Source of the DNA: Candidatus Heimdallarchaeota archaeon LC_3
Lineage (GTDB): Archaea; Asgardarchaeota; Heimdallarchaeia; Hodarchaeales; LC-3
NCBI GenBank assembly: GCA_001940645.1
Contig: MDVS01000037.1
Location: forward strand, 1 to 55,892
Length of the DNA: 55,892 nucleotides
Direction: 5' to 3'
In this document: one piece after another, positions 45,616-52,998 of the stretch
Layout: the number at the start of each line of letters is the position of its first letter
How positions within the stretch are numbered: position 1 is the stretch's first letter
The notes under the pieces: model-generated
Told to the model about the DNA's origin: nothing
Database searches by the model: none
Seen by the model: only the letters and a program-made list of their open reading frames with translations
Program-made: the position numbers and the translations under genes

Positions 45616-45744
45616 AATATGGGGATAAAATTATCATCTTTTGTAAAAGAATCCTAAATTAGGTGTACCTAACATTTCAGTAACTATATTTATATACAAA
45701 CTTCAGGTAACTCTTTCTTTTACTTCTTTATTTACAAACAAAAA

Positions 45745-45771
45745 TTTATTTAAGCTAAACAGTTAAAGGAG
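45745..45771 (+). promoter_or_regulatory. TATA box and Shine-Dalgarno of the dch gene
   Basis: tttatttaa (45745-45753) is a TATA-like box. aaaggag (45765-45771) is a good Shine-Dalgarno sequence 8 bases before the ATG at 45780. TATA and start are only about 30 bases apart, implying a very short leader or an alternative upstream start of transcription. Confidence 0.45.
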
Positions 45772-45779
45772 AGCTAATT

Positions 45780-46547
45780 ATGTCTTATGAGTTAATACAT
45801 CTTGAGAAGGATTCAAATATAGCCAAAATCATCTTTGATAATGGACCTCTTAATATACTCAATATACCTATGATGAAGGAAATTAATAAAGCCTTGACGG
45901 AGTTAAAGAGCGATAATTCTTTAAAAGCTTTGATACTTGATCATAAAGGTAAAGCTTTCTCTGCTGGTGTTGATGTTGGAGATCATATGGGAGAAAAAAC
46001 GTCGATAATGTTAAAGGAATTCCATCAATTATGTAAATCTATTATTTCATTCGAAAGTCCAACTATAGCAATCACAAGAGGAGCAGCTCTAGGAGGGGGT
46101 TGTGAAATAGCAATAGCGTGTGACATGATCCTTGCATCTAATAAAGCAAAATTTGGGCAGCCTGAAATTAAAGTTGGAGTTTTTCCACCAGTTGCGTCGA
46201 TTTTATTTCCTAAATTACTTCCTATTAAAAAAGCCTTTGAGTTAATTATACTTGGAGAACCAATTTCTGCTGAAGAAGCTAAAAATCTCGGTTTGATTAA
46301 TCATGTGTTTCCAATTGAAGATTTTGAAGAAAATATAGAAAATTTTCTTAATAATATAAAAAAATTAAGTTCTGTTGTCCTTAAACATACAAAAAAAGCA
46401 ATCCTTATGAATTTAAAAGATGATTTCTCTAATGAAATTGATGATTTAGAAAAATATTATCTTGAAAAGCTGATGGCAACTTATGATGCGAATGAAGGAT
46501 TAAATGCATTTATGGAAAAAAGAACTCCCGTATGGAAAAATGAGTAA
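45780..46547 (+). CDS. dch: Cyclohexa-1,5-diene-1-carbonyl-CoA hydratase-like (Dch), crotonase family, 255 aa
   Basis: The crotonase oxyanion elements are AFSAGVDV and GGGCEIAIACD. Several stretches match my memory of Thauera Dch rather than ordinary enoyl-CoA hydratases: VGDHMGEK (Dch 'VEEHMPD'), KFGQPEIKVGVFPPVAS (Dch 'KLGQPEIMLGVFAPAAS') and YYLEKLMATYDANEGLNAF (Dch 'LYLEELMATHDAVEGLTAF'). Length also agrees. Dch adds water to the cyclic diene made by benzoyl-CoA reductase, encoded just upstream. The promoter and SD look good. Confidence 0.82.
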   Translation: MSYELIHLEKDSNIAKIIFDNGPLNILNIPMMKEINKALTELKSDNSLKALILDHKGKAFSAGVDVGDHMGEKTSIMLKEFHQLCKSIISFESPTIAITRGAALGGGCEIAIACDMILASNKAKFGQPEIKVGVFPPVASILFPKLLPIKKAFELIILGEPISAEEAKNLGLINHVFPIEDFEENIENFLNNIKKLSSVVLKHTKKAILMNLKDDFSNEIDDLEKYYLEKLMATYDANEGLNAFMEKRTPVWKNE

Positions 46548-46606
46548 ATAATAATTAAAACAACAAATTTTTAATTGTAATAAAGAAAATTAATTGGGTA
46601 AAAGAG

Positions 46607-47653
46607 ATGAAAGCTGCTGTATTTGAAAAAGCAAAAACACCGTTAAAATTAATTAGTGATTATTCAACCCCTTCCATTGGAAATGAATTAGGCAAGATTG
46701 TTATTGATATCACAGCTTGCGGAGTCTGTCACACTGATCTTGGATATCTAGATCATGGTGTACCAACAGTAAAATCTCCGCCTATGATATTAGGTCATGA
46801 AATATCAGGAATTGTAAAAGATCTGAGTAATGACGTTACAAATTTTAAAACAGGAGATCATGTATTAATTCCTGCTGTGTTATCTTGTGGTTATTGCTAT
46901 AATTGTAGAATAGGTAGAGAAAATGTTTGTTCTAATCAAATAATGCTTGGAAACCATGTTGATGGTGGGTTTGCTGAACAAATTATGGTTTCAGCTAAAG
47001 ATACATTCAAACTACCTGCTGAAATTCCTTTGGAAGAAGGATGTATAATTTCAGATGCAGTTTCCACTCCTTACCATGCTGTGAAAAACCGTGCACAACT
47101 ACGTCCAGGAGATTGGGCTGTAGTTATTGGTTGTGGCGGAATAGGTCTAAATTTAGTCCAAAATATTAAAGTTGCAGGTGGTTTAGCCGTAGCCGTAGAT
47201 GTGGTTCCTGAAAAATTAGAAATGGCTAAGAAATTGGGTGCAGTAGAAACAATTAATGCTAAAGATATTGATGAAAAAGCTGTTGTAGGGGCTATTAGGA
47301 AAATTACTGGTGGTGGTGCTGATTTGGCCTTTGAGGCTATTGGTCATCCAAATACTATGAAACAAGGATTTAATAGTTTAAGAACAGGTGGTAGACTTAT
47401 TGCCGTTGGTTATTCTCCAAAAAGATGGGATGGATTTGATATTGGTAGAGTGATGTTTAGAGAAATGGAAATCATGGGGAGTTTGGGTTGTAGACCAGTT
47501 GATTATCCTCGTATTATTGAATTAGTTAAAAACAAAATGTTGGTTGTAGAACCATTAGTCACTCACAAGTATAAATTATCTGAAATTAATGAAGGTTTAG
47601 AAGTAGCACGTTCGGGTAAGAGTATTAGAACCGTTATTCTTTGTCAAGAATAA
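46607..47653 (+). CDS. had: 6-hydroxycyclohex-1-ene-1-carbonyl-CoA dehydrogenase-like (Had), zinc MDR, 348 aa
   Basis: A zinc alcohol dehydrogenase: catalytic zinc site ACGVCHTDL and LGHEISG, structural zinc site with four Cys in SCGYCYNCRIGRENVC, and nucleotide motif VVIGCGGIG. Against remembered Had sequences it keeps LGHEISG, the IPAVLSCG stretch, QIMLGNHVDGGFA and SDAVSTPYHAV in the same order. Had oxidises the Dch product with NAD. The gene follows dch by 59 bases on the same strand. A generic alcohol dehydrogenase is the alternative but less likely given the neighbours. Confidence 0.8.
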   Translation: MKAAVFEKAKTPLKLISDYSTPSIGNELGKIVIDITACGVCHTDLGYLDHGVPTVKSPPMILGHEISGIVKDLSNDVTNFKTGDHVLIPAVLSCGYCYNCRIGRENVCSNQIMLGNHVDGGFAEQIMVSAKDTFKLPAEIPLEEGCIISDAVSTPYHAVKNRAQLRPGDWAVVIGCGGIGLNLVQNIKVAGGLAVAVDVVPEKLEMAKKLGAVETINAKDIDEKAVVGAIRKITGGGADLAFEAIGHPNTMKQGFNSLRTGGRLIAVGYSPKRWDGFDIGRVMFREMEIMGSLGCRPVDYPRIIELVKNKMLVVEPLVTHKYKLSEINEGLEVARSGKSIRTVILCQE

Positions 47654-47658
47654 TCTTG

Positions 47659-47711
47659 AATCACATTCTTAATCCTCCATCAACTTGTATAACTGAACCT
47701 GTAATGTAAGA
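47659..47711 (-). repeat. Left 53-bp direct repeat = orphan 3' end of the SDR gene
   Basis: On the minus strand it encodes YITGSVIQVDGGLRM and a stop, the exact C-terminus of the SDR at 48307-49053. It matches 48305-48357 in 51 of 53 bases, including a 41-base exact run. Both mismatches are synonymous (ACA/ACT and TAC/TAT). It begins 5 bases after the had stop codon. With its partner it brackets the toxin-antitoxin genes. Confidence 0.92.
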
Positions 47712-47828
47712 ATCTATCAAGAGTAGGTTTTGTTTAGAGTGAATTAAAAAGTATAAAACAAGAATGTTAGATTATCTATCAAAACATTTTTATTCCTTTT
47801 ATTAGATAGTTACATGTCAATATAAGAG

Positions 47829-48035
47829 ATGCAATTTTTGTCTACAAAAATAGGTGACCTATCTGTCGATGAATTTAAGGAATTAATTCAACTAACTGTT
47901 AAAGCAGCCTTAGATGATCTAGTTGAAGATTTAGTTGCTTTATCGAGTGAAAAATTTATTTTATCGATTAAGGATGCTCGTGAGGATCAACATAAAGGTA
48001 ATGTGAAATCCTTCGAGGAAGCATTTGATGTATAA
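47829..48035 (+). CDS. RelB-like antitoxin, 68 aa
   Basis: A short acidic protein with the helical pattern of archaeal antitoxins: LSVDEFKELIQLTVKAALDDLVEDL (with heptad-like leucines), then an extended C-terminus that would wrap a toxin. It overlaps the RelE-like gene, as is standard for type II toxin-antitoxin pairs. No clear DNA-binding fold is seen beyond the N-terminal 'sv.ef..li' segment. Confidence 0.75.
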   Translation: MQFLSTKIGDLSVDEFKELIQLTVKAALDDLVEDLVALSSEKFILSIKDAREDQHKGNVKSFEEAFDV

Positions 48036-48276
48036 AATTCTTATTACGAATCGAGCAGAAAAAGATATCAAATTGCTTAATAAATCTCTTAAAAAGACTA
48101 TTGGAGAAAAAATAGATCTCTTAAGAGAGAATCCAGTAAAATATTCTAGAAAATTAAGCGACTCAAAAATTGGTAATTATAGATTACGTGTGGGGGATTA
48201 TCGTATTGTATTCGATATTGAAGATAATTTCATCATTATCTTGCGTATAGGCCATAGAAGGAAGATTTATTCATAA
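48028..48276 (+). CDS. RelE/ParE-family toxin, 82 aa
   Basis: A typical RelE fold: YKILITNRAEKDIKLL, LRENPVKYSRKL, then the basic core IGNYRLRVGDYRIVFDI and the end ILRIGHRRKIYS with a conserved Arg/His set. RelE proteins cut mRNA at the ribosome; ParE relatives hit gyrase, and the sequence fits RelE better. ATG at 48028 overlaps the antitoxin gene by 8 bases. The pair is inserted between the convergent had and SDR genes. Confidence 0.9.
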   Translation: MYKILITNRAEKDIKLLNKSLKKTIGEKIDLLRENPVKYSRKLSDSKIGNYRLRVGDYRIVFDIEDNFIIILRIGHRRKIYS

Positions 48277-48304
48277 AAAGTCTTTTATTTGATTTATACA
48301 CCAA

Positions 48305-48357
48305 AATCACATTCTTAATCCTCCATCAACTTGTATAACTGAACCAGTAATATAAGA
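48305..48357 (-). repeat. Right 53-bp direct repeat within the SDR 3' end
   Basis: This is the copy that completes the intact SDR gene (stop at 48307-48309). Its orientation is the same as the left copy, 646 bases away, so the two bracket the toxin-antitoxin cassette like left and right attachment sites. Confidence 0.92.
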
Positions 48358-49053
48358 TGAATGGGAAGATGCTAAAAATTTCACAGCCTGAGCTACATCA
48401 TTTGGTTTTCCAATCCTTTTTAGGGGTATTTCATTAATTCGTTTTTCAATAATATCATTTCTCATTTTTTGCGTCATAGGAGTCTCGATTAATCCAGGCA
48501 TGACAGCATTTACACGGATGTTATATCGTGCTAATTCTCGTGCAATACTTTTTGTAAATGCTAATAAACCAGCTTTAGAAGCAGAATAATTTGCTTGTCC
48601 AAAGTTACCATATTTTCCTGCTGTTGATATAATATTCACAATTGCTCCTTCGATTTTATTATCAATCATGTGTTGAGAAATGGTTTGTGTCAATAAAAAA
48701 GGTCCTTTCAAATTTACTGAAAAAACGTCATCCCAACTTTTTTCAGACATTTTGATCATTAAACCATCTCTGTTTATACCCGCATTATTTACTAAAATGT
48801 CTATTCGTCCAAAATTATCAATAATTGCTTGTACTTCTTGTTTAACTAATTCTGAATTAATGATATCAACTTTAGAAAGAAAAATCCTATCTCTGCTAAT
48901 ATTTTGAATAAACTGATCATTTTCTTTCCAGATATCAATATTCATATCAATTATTGCTGTTTTTGAGCCCTCCAATAAGAATTCTCTAGCTATCTCCAAT
49001 CCAATCCCACGTCCTGCCCCTGTTATAACAACAACTTTATCTTGAAACTCCAT
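48307..49053 (-). CDS. Short-chain dehydrogenase (FabG/BadH-like), 248 aa
   Basis: Classical SDR: cofactor loop VVITGAGRGIGLEIA, NNAG, catalytic Ser in NIISTAGKYG, and YSASK with the catalytic Tyr and Lys; the C-terminus is VDGGLRM. The substrate could be a 3-oxoacyl thioester or a hydroxylated ring acyl-CoA as for BadH of Rhodopseudomonas. Its place between had and the BadI/Oah-like gene supports the second. ATG at 49051-49053 (MEFQDK) suits the family; an upstream ATG adds four residues. Its 3' end carries the right copy of the cassette repeat. Confidence 0.87.
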   Translation of the reverse strand: MEFQDKVVVITGAGRGIGLEIAREFLLEGSKTAIIDMNIDIWKENDQFIQNISRDRIFLSKVDIINSELVKQEVQAIIDNFGRIDILVNNAGINRDGLMIKMSEKSWDDVFSVNLKGPFLLTQTISQHMIDNKIEGAIVNIISTAGKYGNFGQANYSASKAGLLAFTKSIARELARYNIRVNAVMPGLIETPMTQKMRNDIIEKRINEIPLKRIGKPNDVAQAVKFLASSHSSYITGSVIQVDGGLRM

Positions 49054-49219
49054 TGAACATCCCAAATGAAAATTTTCTTTTAATAATGAATTTAGTTATG
49101 ACTAAAAACTAATATCAATAGCGTTATTATAAAAAGATTTTGTTTTTATTTTTCAATAACTCAAAGTTTTCTATTTTAATAAGGTGAAGAAATTGTTTGA
49201 AGGAAAAGAAATATCTGAT

Positions 49220-50128
49220 ATGAATTTTAAGGAAATCATTTATGAAAAAAAGAATTATGTTGCAACTGTTACAATAAATAGACCTAAAGTTTATAATGCT
49301 TATTCAACATTAACGTTGCAAGAAATGAATCAAGCTTTTCACGATGCTTCTTGGGATGACAAGGTAGCTGTGGTAGTTTTAACTGGTGCTGGAGAAAAAG
49401 CTTTTTGCACTGGTGGTGATGTTAAAGAATATGCTGAAAAATTCTTAAAAAGTCCTCATGATTATTGGAAATGGATGGGTGTATTTCAAGAGGCGCATGA
49501 TATTTTTAGAAATATAGGTAAACCAACTATTGCAAGAATCAATGGAATTGTAGCAGGAGGAGGTAATGAATGGAACATGGCTTGTGATTTAGCAGTTGCT
49601 GCTGATCATGCAACAATAAGACAAGTTGGAACTAGGATAGGATCTGTTGCAGCTGGTGGAGCCACCCAATGGTTACCAATTATGGTTGGGGATAGAAGAG
49701 CACGTGAGATTTTATTTACGAATGAACCTCTATCGGCACAGAAAGCATTAGACTGGGGATTAGTTAATCAAGTGGTGCCTTATGCTGAACTAGATAAGGC
49801 TGTTGGTGATCTTTGTGAGAAAATGGTTGATAAATTTCCAGAATGTACAAGATATACTAAACAGCAACTAAATTTCTGGAAAGATTTTGCTTGGCATCAA
49901 ACTATAGGTCATGCAAGGGAATGGTTAGCTTTACACTATACTTCATGGGAACCTTATGAGGGAATGACATCTTTTGTCGAAAAACGTCAACCAGATTACC
50001 GTAAAATTCGGGACAGTTCTCATCCTGAATTTTTATGGGGACCTCCATCAAAAACTTGTAATAATTGCAATACAAAAGGCATACCATCAGAATTCGAATT
50101 TTGTGGTAAATGCGGATCAAAATTTTGA
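49220..50128 (+). CDS. Ring-opening hydrolase of the crotonase family (Oah/BadI-like) with C-terminal zinc ribbon, 302 aa
   Basis: Crotonase motifs AFCTGGDVKEYAE and GGGNEWNMACD are present. The FCTGG-x-x-KEYAE stretch and GGATQWLP resemble 6-oxocyclohexene-carbonyl-CoA hydrolase (Oah/BamA, 'FCTGGNTKEYAE', 'GGATDFLP'). The start MNFKEIIYE and the EKRQPDYRK end resemble BadI/MenB. Length is below Oah (about 375) but above BadI (about 260). After the enzyme a zinc ribbon is fused: CNNC then CGKCGSKF near the C-terminus. ATG at 49220 is chosen because family members start here; GTG at 49184 would add 12 residues. It probably cleaves the ring of the 6-oxo or 2-keto acyl-CoA. Confidence 0.78.
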   Translation: MNFKEIIYEKKNYVATVTINRPKVYNAYSTLTLQEMNQAFHDASWDDKVAVVVLTGAGEKAFCTGGDVKEYAEKFLKSPHDYWKWMGVFQEAHDIFRNIGKPTIARINGIVAGGGNEWNMACDLAVAADHATIRQVGTRIGSVAAGGATQWLPIMVGDRRAREILFTNEPLSAQKALDWGLVNQVVPYAELDKAVGDLCEKMVDKFPECTRYTKQQLNFWKDFAWHQTIGHAREWLALHYTSWEPYEGMTSFVEKRQPDYRKIRDSSHPEFLWGPPSKTCNNCNTKGIPSEFEFCGKCGSKF

Positions 50129-50147
50129 ATAAAATCTAAAATAACAC

Positions 50148-50165
50148 TTTTTTTATTATAATTTT
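50148..50165 (+). terminator. Oligo-T terminator after the ring hydrolase gene
   Basis: A run of seven T followed by attataatttt begins 20 bases after the stop at 50128, the usual U-rich form of archaeal intrinsic terminators. No hairpin is needed or seen. Confidence 0.4.
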
Positions 50166-50231
50166 ATATATTTTATCCAATTTTTTAGGATAATTCACCT
50201 ATTTATGTCCTTGATTTGTTTTTATTATTCA

Positions 50232-50444
50232 TTAGTTTGACTTCTTTATCAATTCTAAGTCATTTTCAAATTCAGAAAGAGTAGAAAGATGAGAAATACC
50301 TAGTTTATTTAATTCATCATGAAAAGACCATATATCTATACTTACTAATTCAGCAGCTCTTCCAATACTTATTTTTTCTTCTTGATAGAGTTTGATTGCA
50401 TGATCTAACTTCTTTTTACTTATCGCTTTGGAATCTAGTTTCAC
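50232..50444 (-). CDS. UPF0175-family small HTH protein (antitoxin-like), 70 aa
   Basis: The pattern HAIKLYQEEKISIGRAAELVSIDIWSF, then HDELNKLGI, is that of UPF0175 proteins, short HTH-like polypeptides often found as antitoxins of PIN-domain toxins. No toxin gene is next to it, so it may be a solitary regulator or an orphan. It lies between the ring hydrolase and the 3-hydroxyacyl-CoA dehydrogenase. ATG at 50444. Confidence 0.8.
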   Translation of the reverse strand: MKLDSKAISKKKLDHAIKLYQEEKISIGRAAELVSIDIWSFHDELNKLGISHLSTLSEFENDLELIKKSN

Positions 50445-50570
50445 GTTACATAATATAGCTATTTTTATTTTTAAGTATTACGAAATATATATTATGTAAT
50501 CATTTTTTGTGTGAAGAAATGGGATGATGTTTTAATGCTGGTGCTTCGGATTGGCAAAAAATCTATTTAA

Positions 50571-51452
50571 TTAGTAATTATAAAATCCTCTTCCTGATTT
50601 TTTTCCATGAAGTCCAGCTCGAACCATTTTTCTTAATAAATTTGGGGCCTTGAACATGGGATTTCCTGATTCTTCGAACATATAATCAGCAATAAATAAA
50701 GTTGTATCAAGACCTACATAGTCCAGTAAGGTAAAGGGACCCATAGGATGATTTAATCCTAATTTACATCCAGTGTCCATATCTTCAGGAGTACAAACTC
50801 CTTGTTCCACAGCTCTAATTGCTTCTAACATAAAAGGGATAAGAACTCTATTGACAGCAAAACCTGGAGCTTCGTTTACAGTAATTACTTCTTTTCCTAA
50901 TTTCTTGCTCAACTCACTAATTGTCTTATGGGTTTCATCAGAAGTTAATTGTCCCCGTATTATTTCAATTAGCTTCATTAATGGAACTGGATTGAAAAAA
51001 TGCATGCCAATAAATTTTTCTGGTCTTTTAGAAGCAGTAGCCATGGACGTAATACTAATTGAACTAGTATTAGAAGCGAAAATGGTATCTGGTTTAGATA
51101 ATTCACCTATTTCTTTCCATAATTGGTTTTTAATATCTACTTTTTCCGTTACCGCTTCAATTACAACATCTGCGCTTGCTTCAGAAATTCCTTTTTTTAA
51201 ATCAGTAGTCCCTTGGATCCTTTTTCTTATTGAATCTGAATCTTCTTGTGATAGTTTTCCTTTTTTGACTATCCTACCGAGGCTTTTTTCTATAGAGGCT
51301 AATCCATTATCAACAAACTTTTGATCTATGTCTATCATAAAAACAGAATATCCAGCAGTGGCACAAGTTTGAGCTATACCATTACCCATTAATCCAGAGC
51401 CAATTATTGCTATTGTCTTAATATTATCTACTTGCATTTCATTTTTCTCCAA
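50571..51452 (-). CDS. hbd: 3-hydroxyacyl/3-hydroxybutyryl-CoA dehydrogenase, 293 aa
   Basis: The NAD-binding motif TIAIIGSGLMGNGIAQTCA is followed by VIEAVTEKVDIK, FASNTSSISIT, the catalytic His in GMHFFNPVPLMKLIEII, and the C-terminal dimer domain with PGFAVNRVLIPF and NHPMGPFTLLDYVGLDT. The end GKKSGRGFYNY is diagnostic of this family. It oxidises L-3-hydroxyacyl-CoA during beta-oxidation of the opened ring acid, before the thiolase. Its length is standard (about 282-295). ATG at 51452; a second ATG five codons on is possible. Confidence 0.93.
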   Translation of the reverse strand: MEKNEMQVDNIKTIAIIGSGLMGNGIAQTCATAGYSVFMIDIDQKFVDNGLASIEKSLGRIVKKGKLSQEDSDSIRKRIQGTTDLKKGISEASADVVIEAVTEKVDIKNQLWKEIGELSKPDTIFASNTSSISITSMATASKRPEKFIGMHFFNPVPLMKLIEIIRGQLTSDETHKTISELSKKLGKEVITVNEAPGFAVNRVLIPFMLEAIRAVEQGVCTPEDMDTGCKLGLNHPMGPFTLLDYVGLDTTLFIADYMFEESGNPMFKAPNLLRKMVRAGLHGKKSGRGFYNY

Positions 51453-51712
51453 ATAATTAGATTATGATTATAATATTGTTGTAATAGAGTTTATTTTGTA
51501 TAAATCTAAAAATATTTTTCAGTAATTAAAGAAAATAAAAATACTCAATAAAATATGGAATTAATTAAGAAAATAGGTTGTAATATTCCTAATTTTACTA
51601 AAATGGAATTCCTTTTAATAGCTAGTTTATAATTTTCTTGTTATTCTAATATAACTTAAATTTATTGTAATTTATCTAATTTAACAACAAATATTTCTGT
51701 AATTATTGGTGT

Positions 51713-52981
51713 ATGTTAATGAAATTCAAAGATGTACGGGAGAAAGGGTTTCGAGAAAGAATTAAACTATCCAATGCAATAAAACTAGGAGAAATCTCTT
51801 TTGAAATACATCCTTTGGAAAGAATCAATATCACAAACAATACGATTAATAAAAGAATTTTAAGAGAAAATATTTATTCCCAAAGGGATATTCCCCCATT
51901 TGATAGATCAGCAGTAGATGGTTATGCAGTAAAAGCTGAAAATACTTATGCTGCATCTGAGAATAGTCCTGTAAGATTGAAAATTATTGAAGAAATTCAA
52001 ATAGGACAGATAGCTAATAATGCTATTTCAGATAATGCAGCAATACAGATTCCGACGGGTGGTGTTGTTCCCAAGGGAGCCAATTCAATAATAATGGTTG
52101 AGGATACTTCAAGAATTTCAGATACGGAATTGTTAATATTTGATAAAGTTCATCCGAATAGGAATATCTCAAAAAAGGGAGAAGATTATTTAAAAAATAA
52201 ATTATTATTCAAACCAAATTATAAATTAAGAAGTGTTGATAGATCGATTTTGTTAGCTAGTGGTATTACTGAAATCAACGTAACAAAAAAATTGAATATA
52301 GGAATTATAATATTAGGGGATGAATTGATAGAACCATGGATTTTTTTAGAGCCAGGAAAAATACCAGAAGTTAATTCAATTAGTTTATTTGATTTATGTA
52401 TGAATGAAGGATGGAATCCTAAAATAATCGGAATTTTTAACGACAATTATGAAATAATAACACAAACAATAAAGGAATCCATTAAAAAATATGATATTAT
52501 ATTCGTTAGTGGAAGCACATCAGTTGGAAAAAAAGACTTTATCCCAATAATACTAAATGATTTAGGTAACATAATTTTTCATGGAGTGGCTATGAGACCA
52601 GGTAGTCCTGTATTATGTGCAAAATTGAGTAATAAAATAATTTTTGGGTTACCAGGGTTTCCAACAGCATGTATAATAGCCTTTTTATTTATTATTAGAC
52701 CTATTCTTAATTATTATTCTGGGTTTAATCCAAATGATGATTTAATTAAGATACCTGCAAAAATATCAAGAAATGTCGGATCAAAATTAGGAACGATAGA
52801 CTTTCTTAGAGTCAAATTAACTAAAGATACCAATGATCATTATTTAGCGGTCCCCATTCAAATTTCTGGCTCTGGAAGGCTGTCTAATATAACTGAATCT
52901 GATGGAATTATTAGGATATATGAAAACAGTGAAGGACTTAAAGAAGGGGACAATGTTTTAGTTGAACTATACCCATTTTAA
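51713..52981 (+). CDS. moeA: MoeA-like molybdenum/tungsten cofactor insertion protein 1, 422 aa
   Basis: MoeA landmarks: DIPPFDRSAVDGYAVKAENT, IPTGGVVPKGANSIIMVED, KKGEDYLKNKL, VSGSTSVGKKDFIP and HGVAMRPGSP, then FGLPGFPTACIIAF. MoeA inserts Mo or W into adenylylated pterin. The consensus 'GG(T/S)S' of the MPT site reads SGSTSVGKKD here, one Gly short, which may mark specialisation. Tandem with the next MoeA (17 bases apart). Archaea with tungsten enzymes often carry two MoeA, plausibly one for Mo and one for W. The AOR gene lies 12 kb upstream. Confidence 0.9.
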   Translation: MLMKFKDVREKGFRERIKLSNAIKLGEISFEIHPLERINITNNTINKRILRENIYSQRDIPPFDRSAVDGYAVKAENTYAASENSPVRLKIIEEIQIGQIANNAISDNAAIQIPTGGVVPKGANSIIMVEDTSRISDTELLIFDKVHPNRNISKKGEDYLKNKLLFKPNYKLRSVDRSILLASGITEINVTKKLNIGIIILGDELIEPWIFLEPGKIPEVNSISLFDLCMNEGWNPKIIGIFNDNYEIITQTIKESIKKYDIIFVSGSTSVGKKDFIPIILNDLGNIIFHGVAMRPGSPVLCAKLSNKIIFGLPGFPTACIIAFLFIIRPILNYYSGFNPNDDLIKIPAKISRNVGSKLGTIDFLRVKLTKDTNDHYLAVPIQISGSGRLSNITESDGIIRIYENSEGLKEGDNVLVELYPF

Positions 52982-52998
52982 CATTCAAAAATATTTGT

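Noticed and set aside
47659..48357. Reading the flanking repeats as terminal repeats of an insertion sequence
   Set aside because: They are direct, not inverted, they encode the end of a host gene, and no transposase lies between them.
50773..51324. Plus-strand 183-codon frame opposite the 3-hydroxyacyl-CoA dehydrogenase
   Set aside because: The opposite strand has a complete Hbd with catalytic motifs; the frame has no recognisable features.
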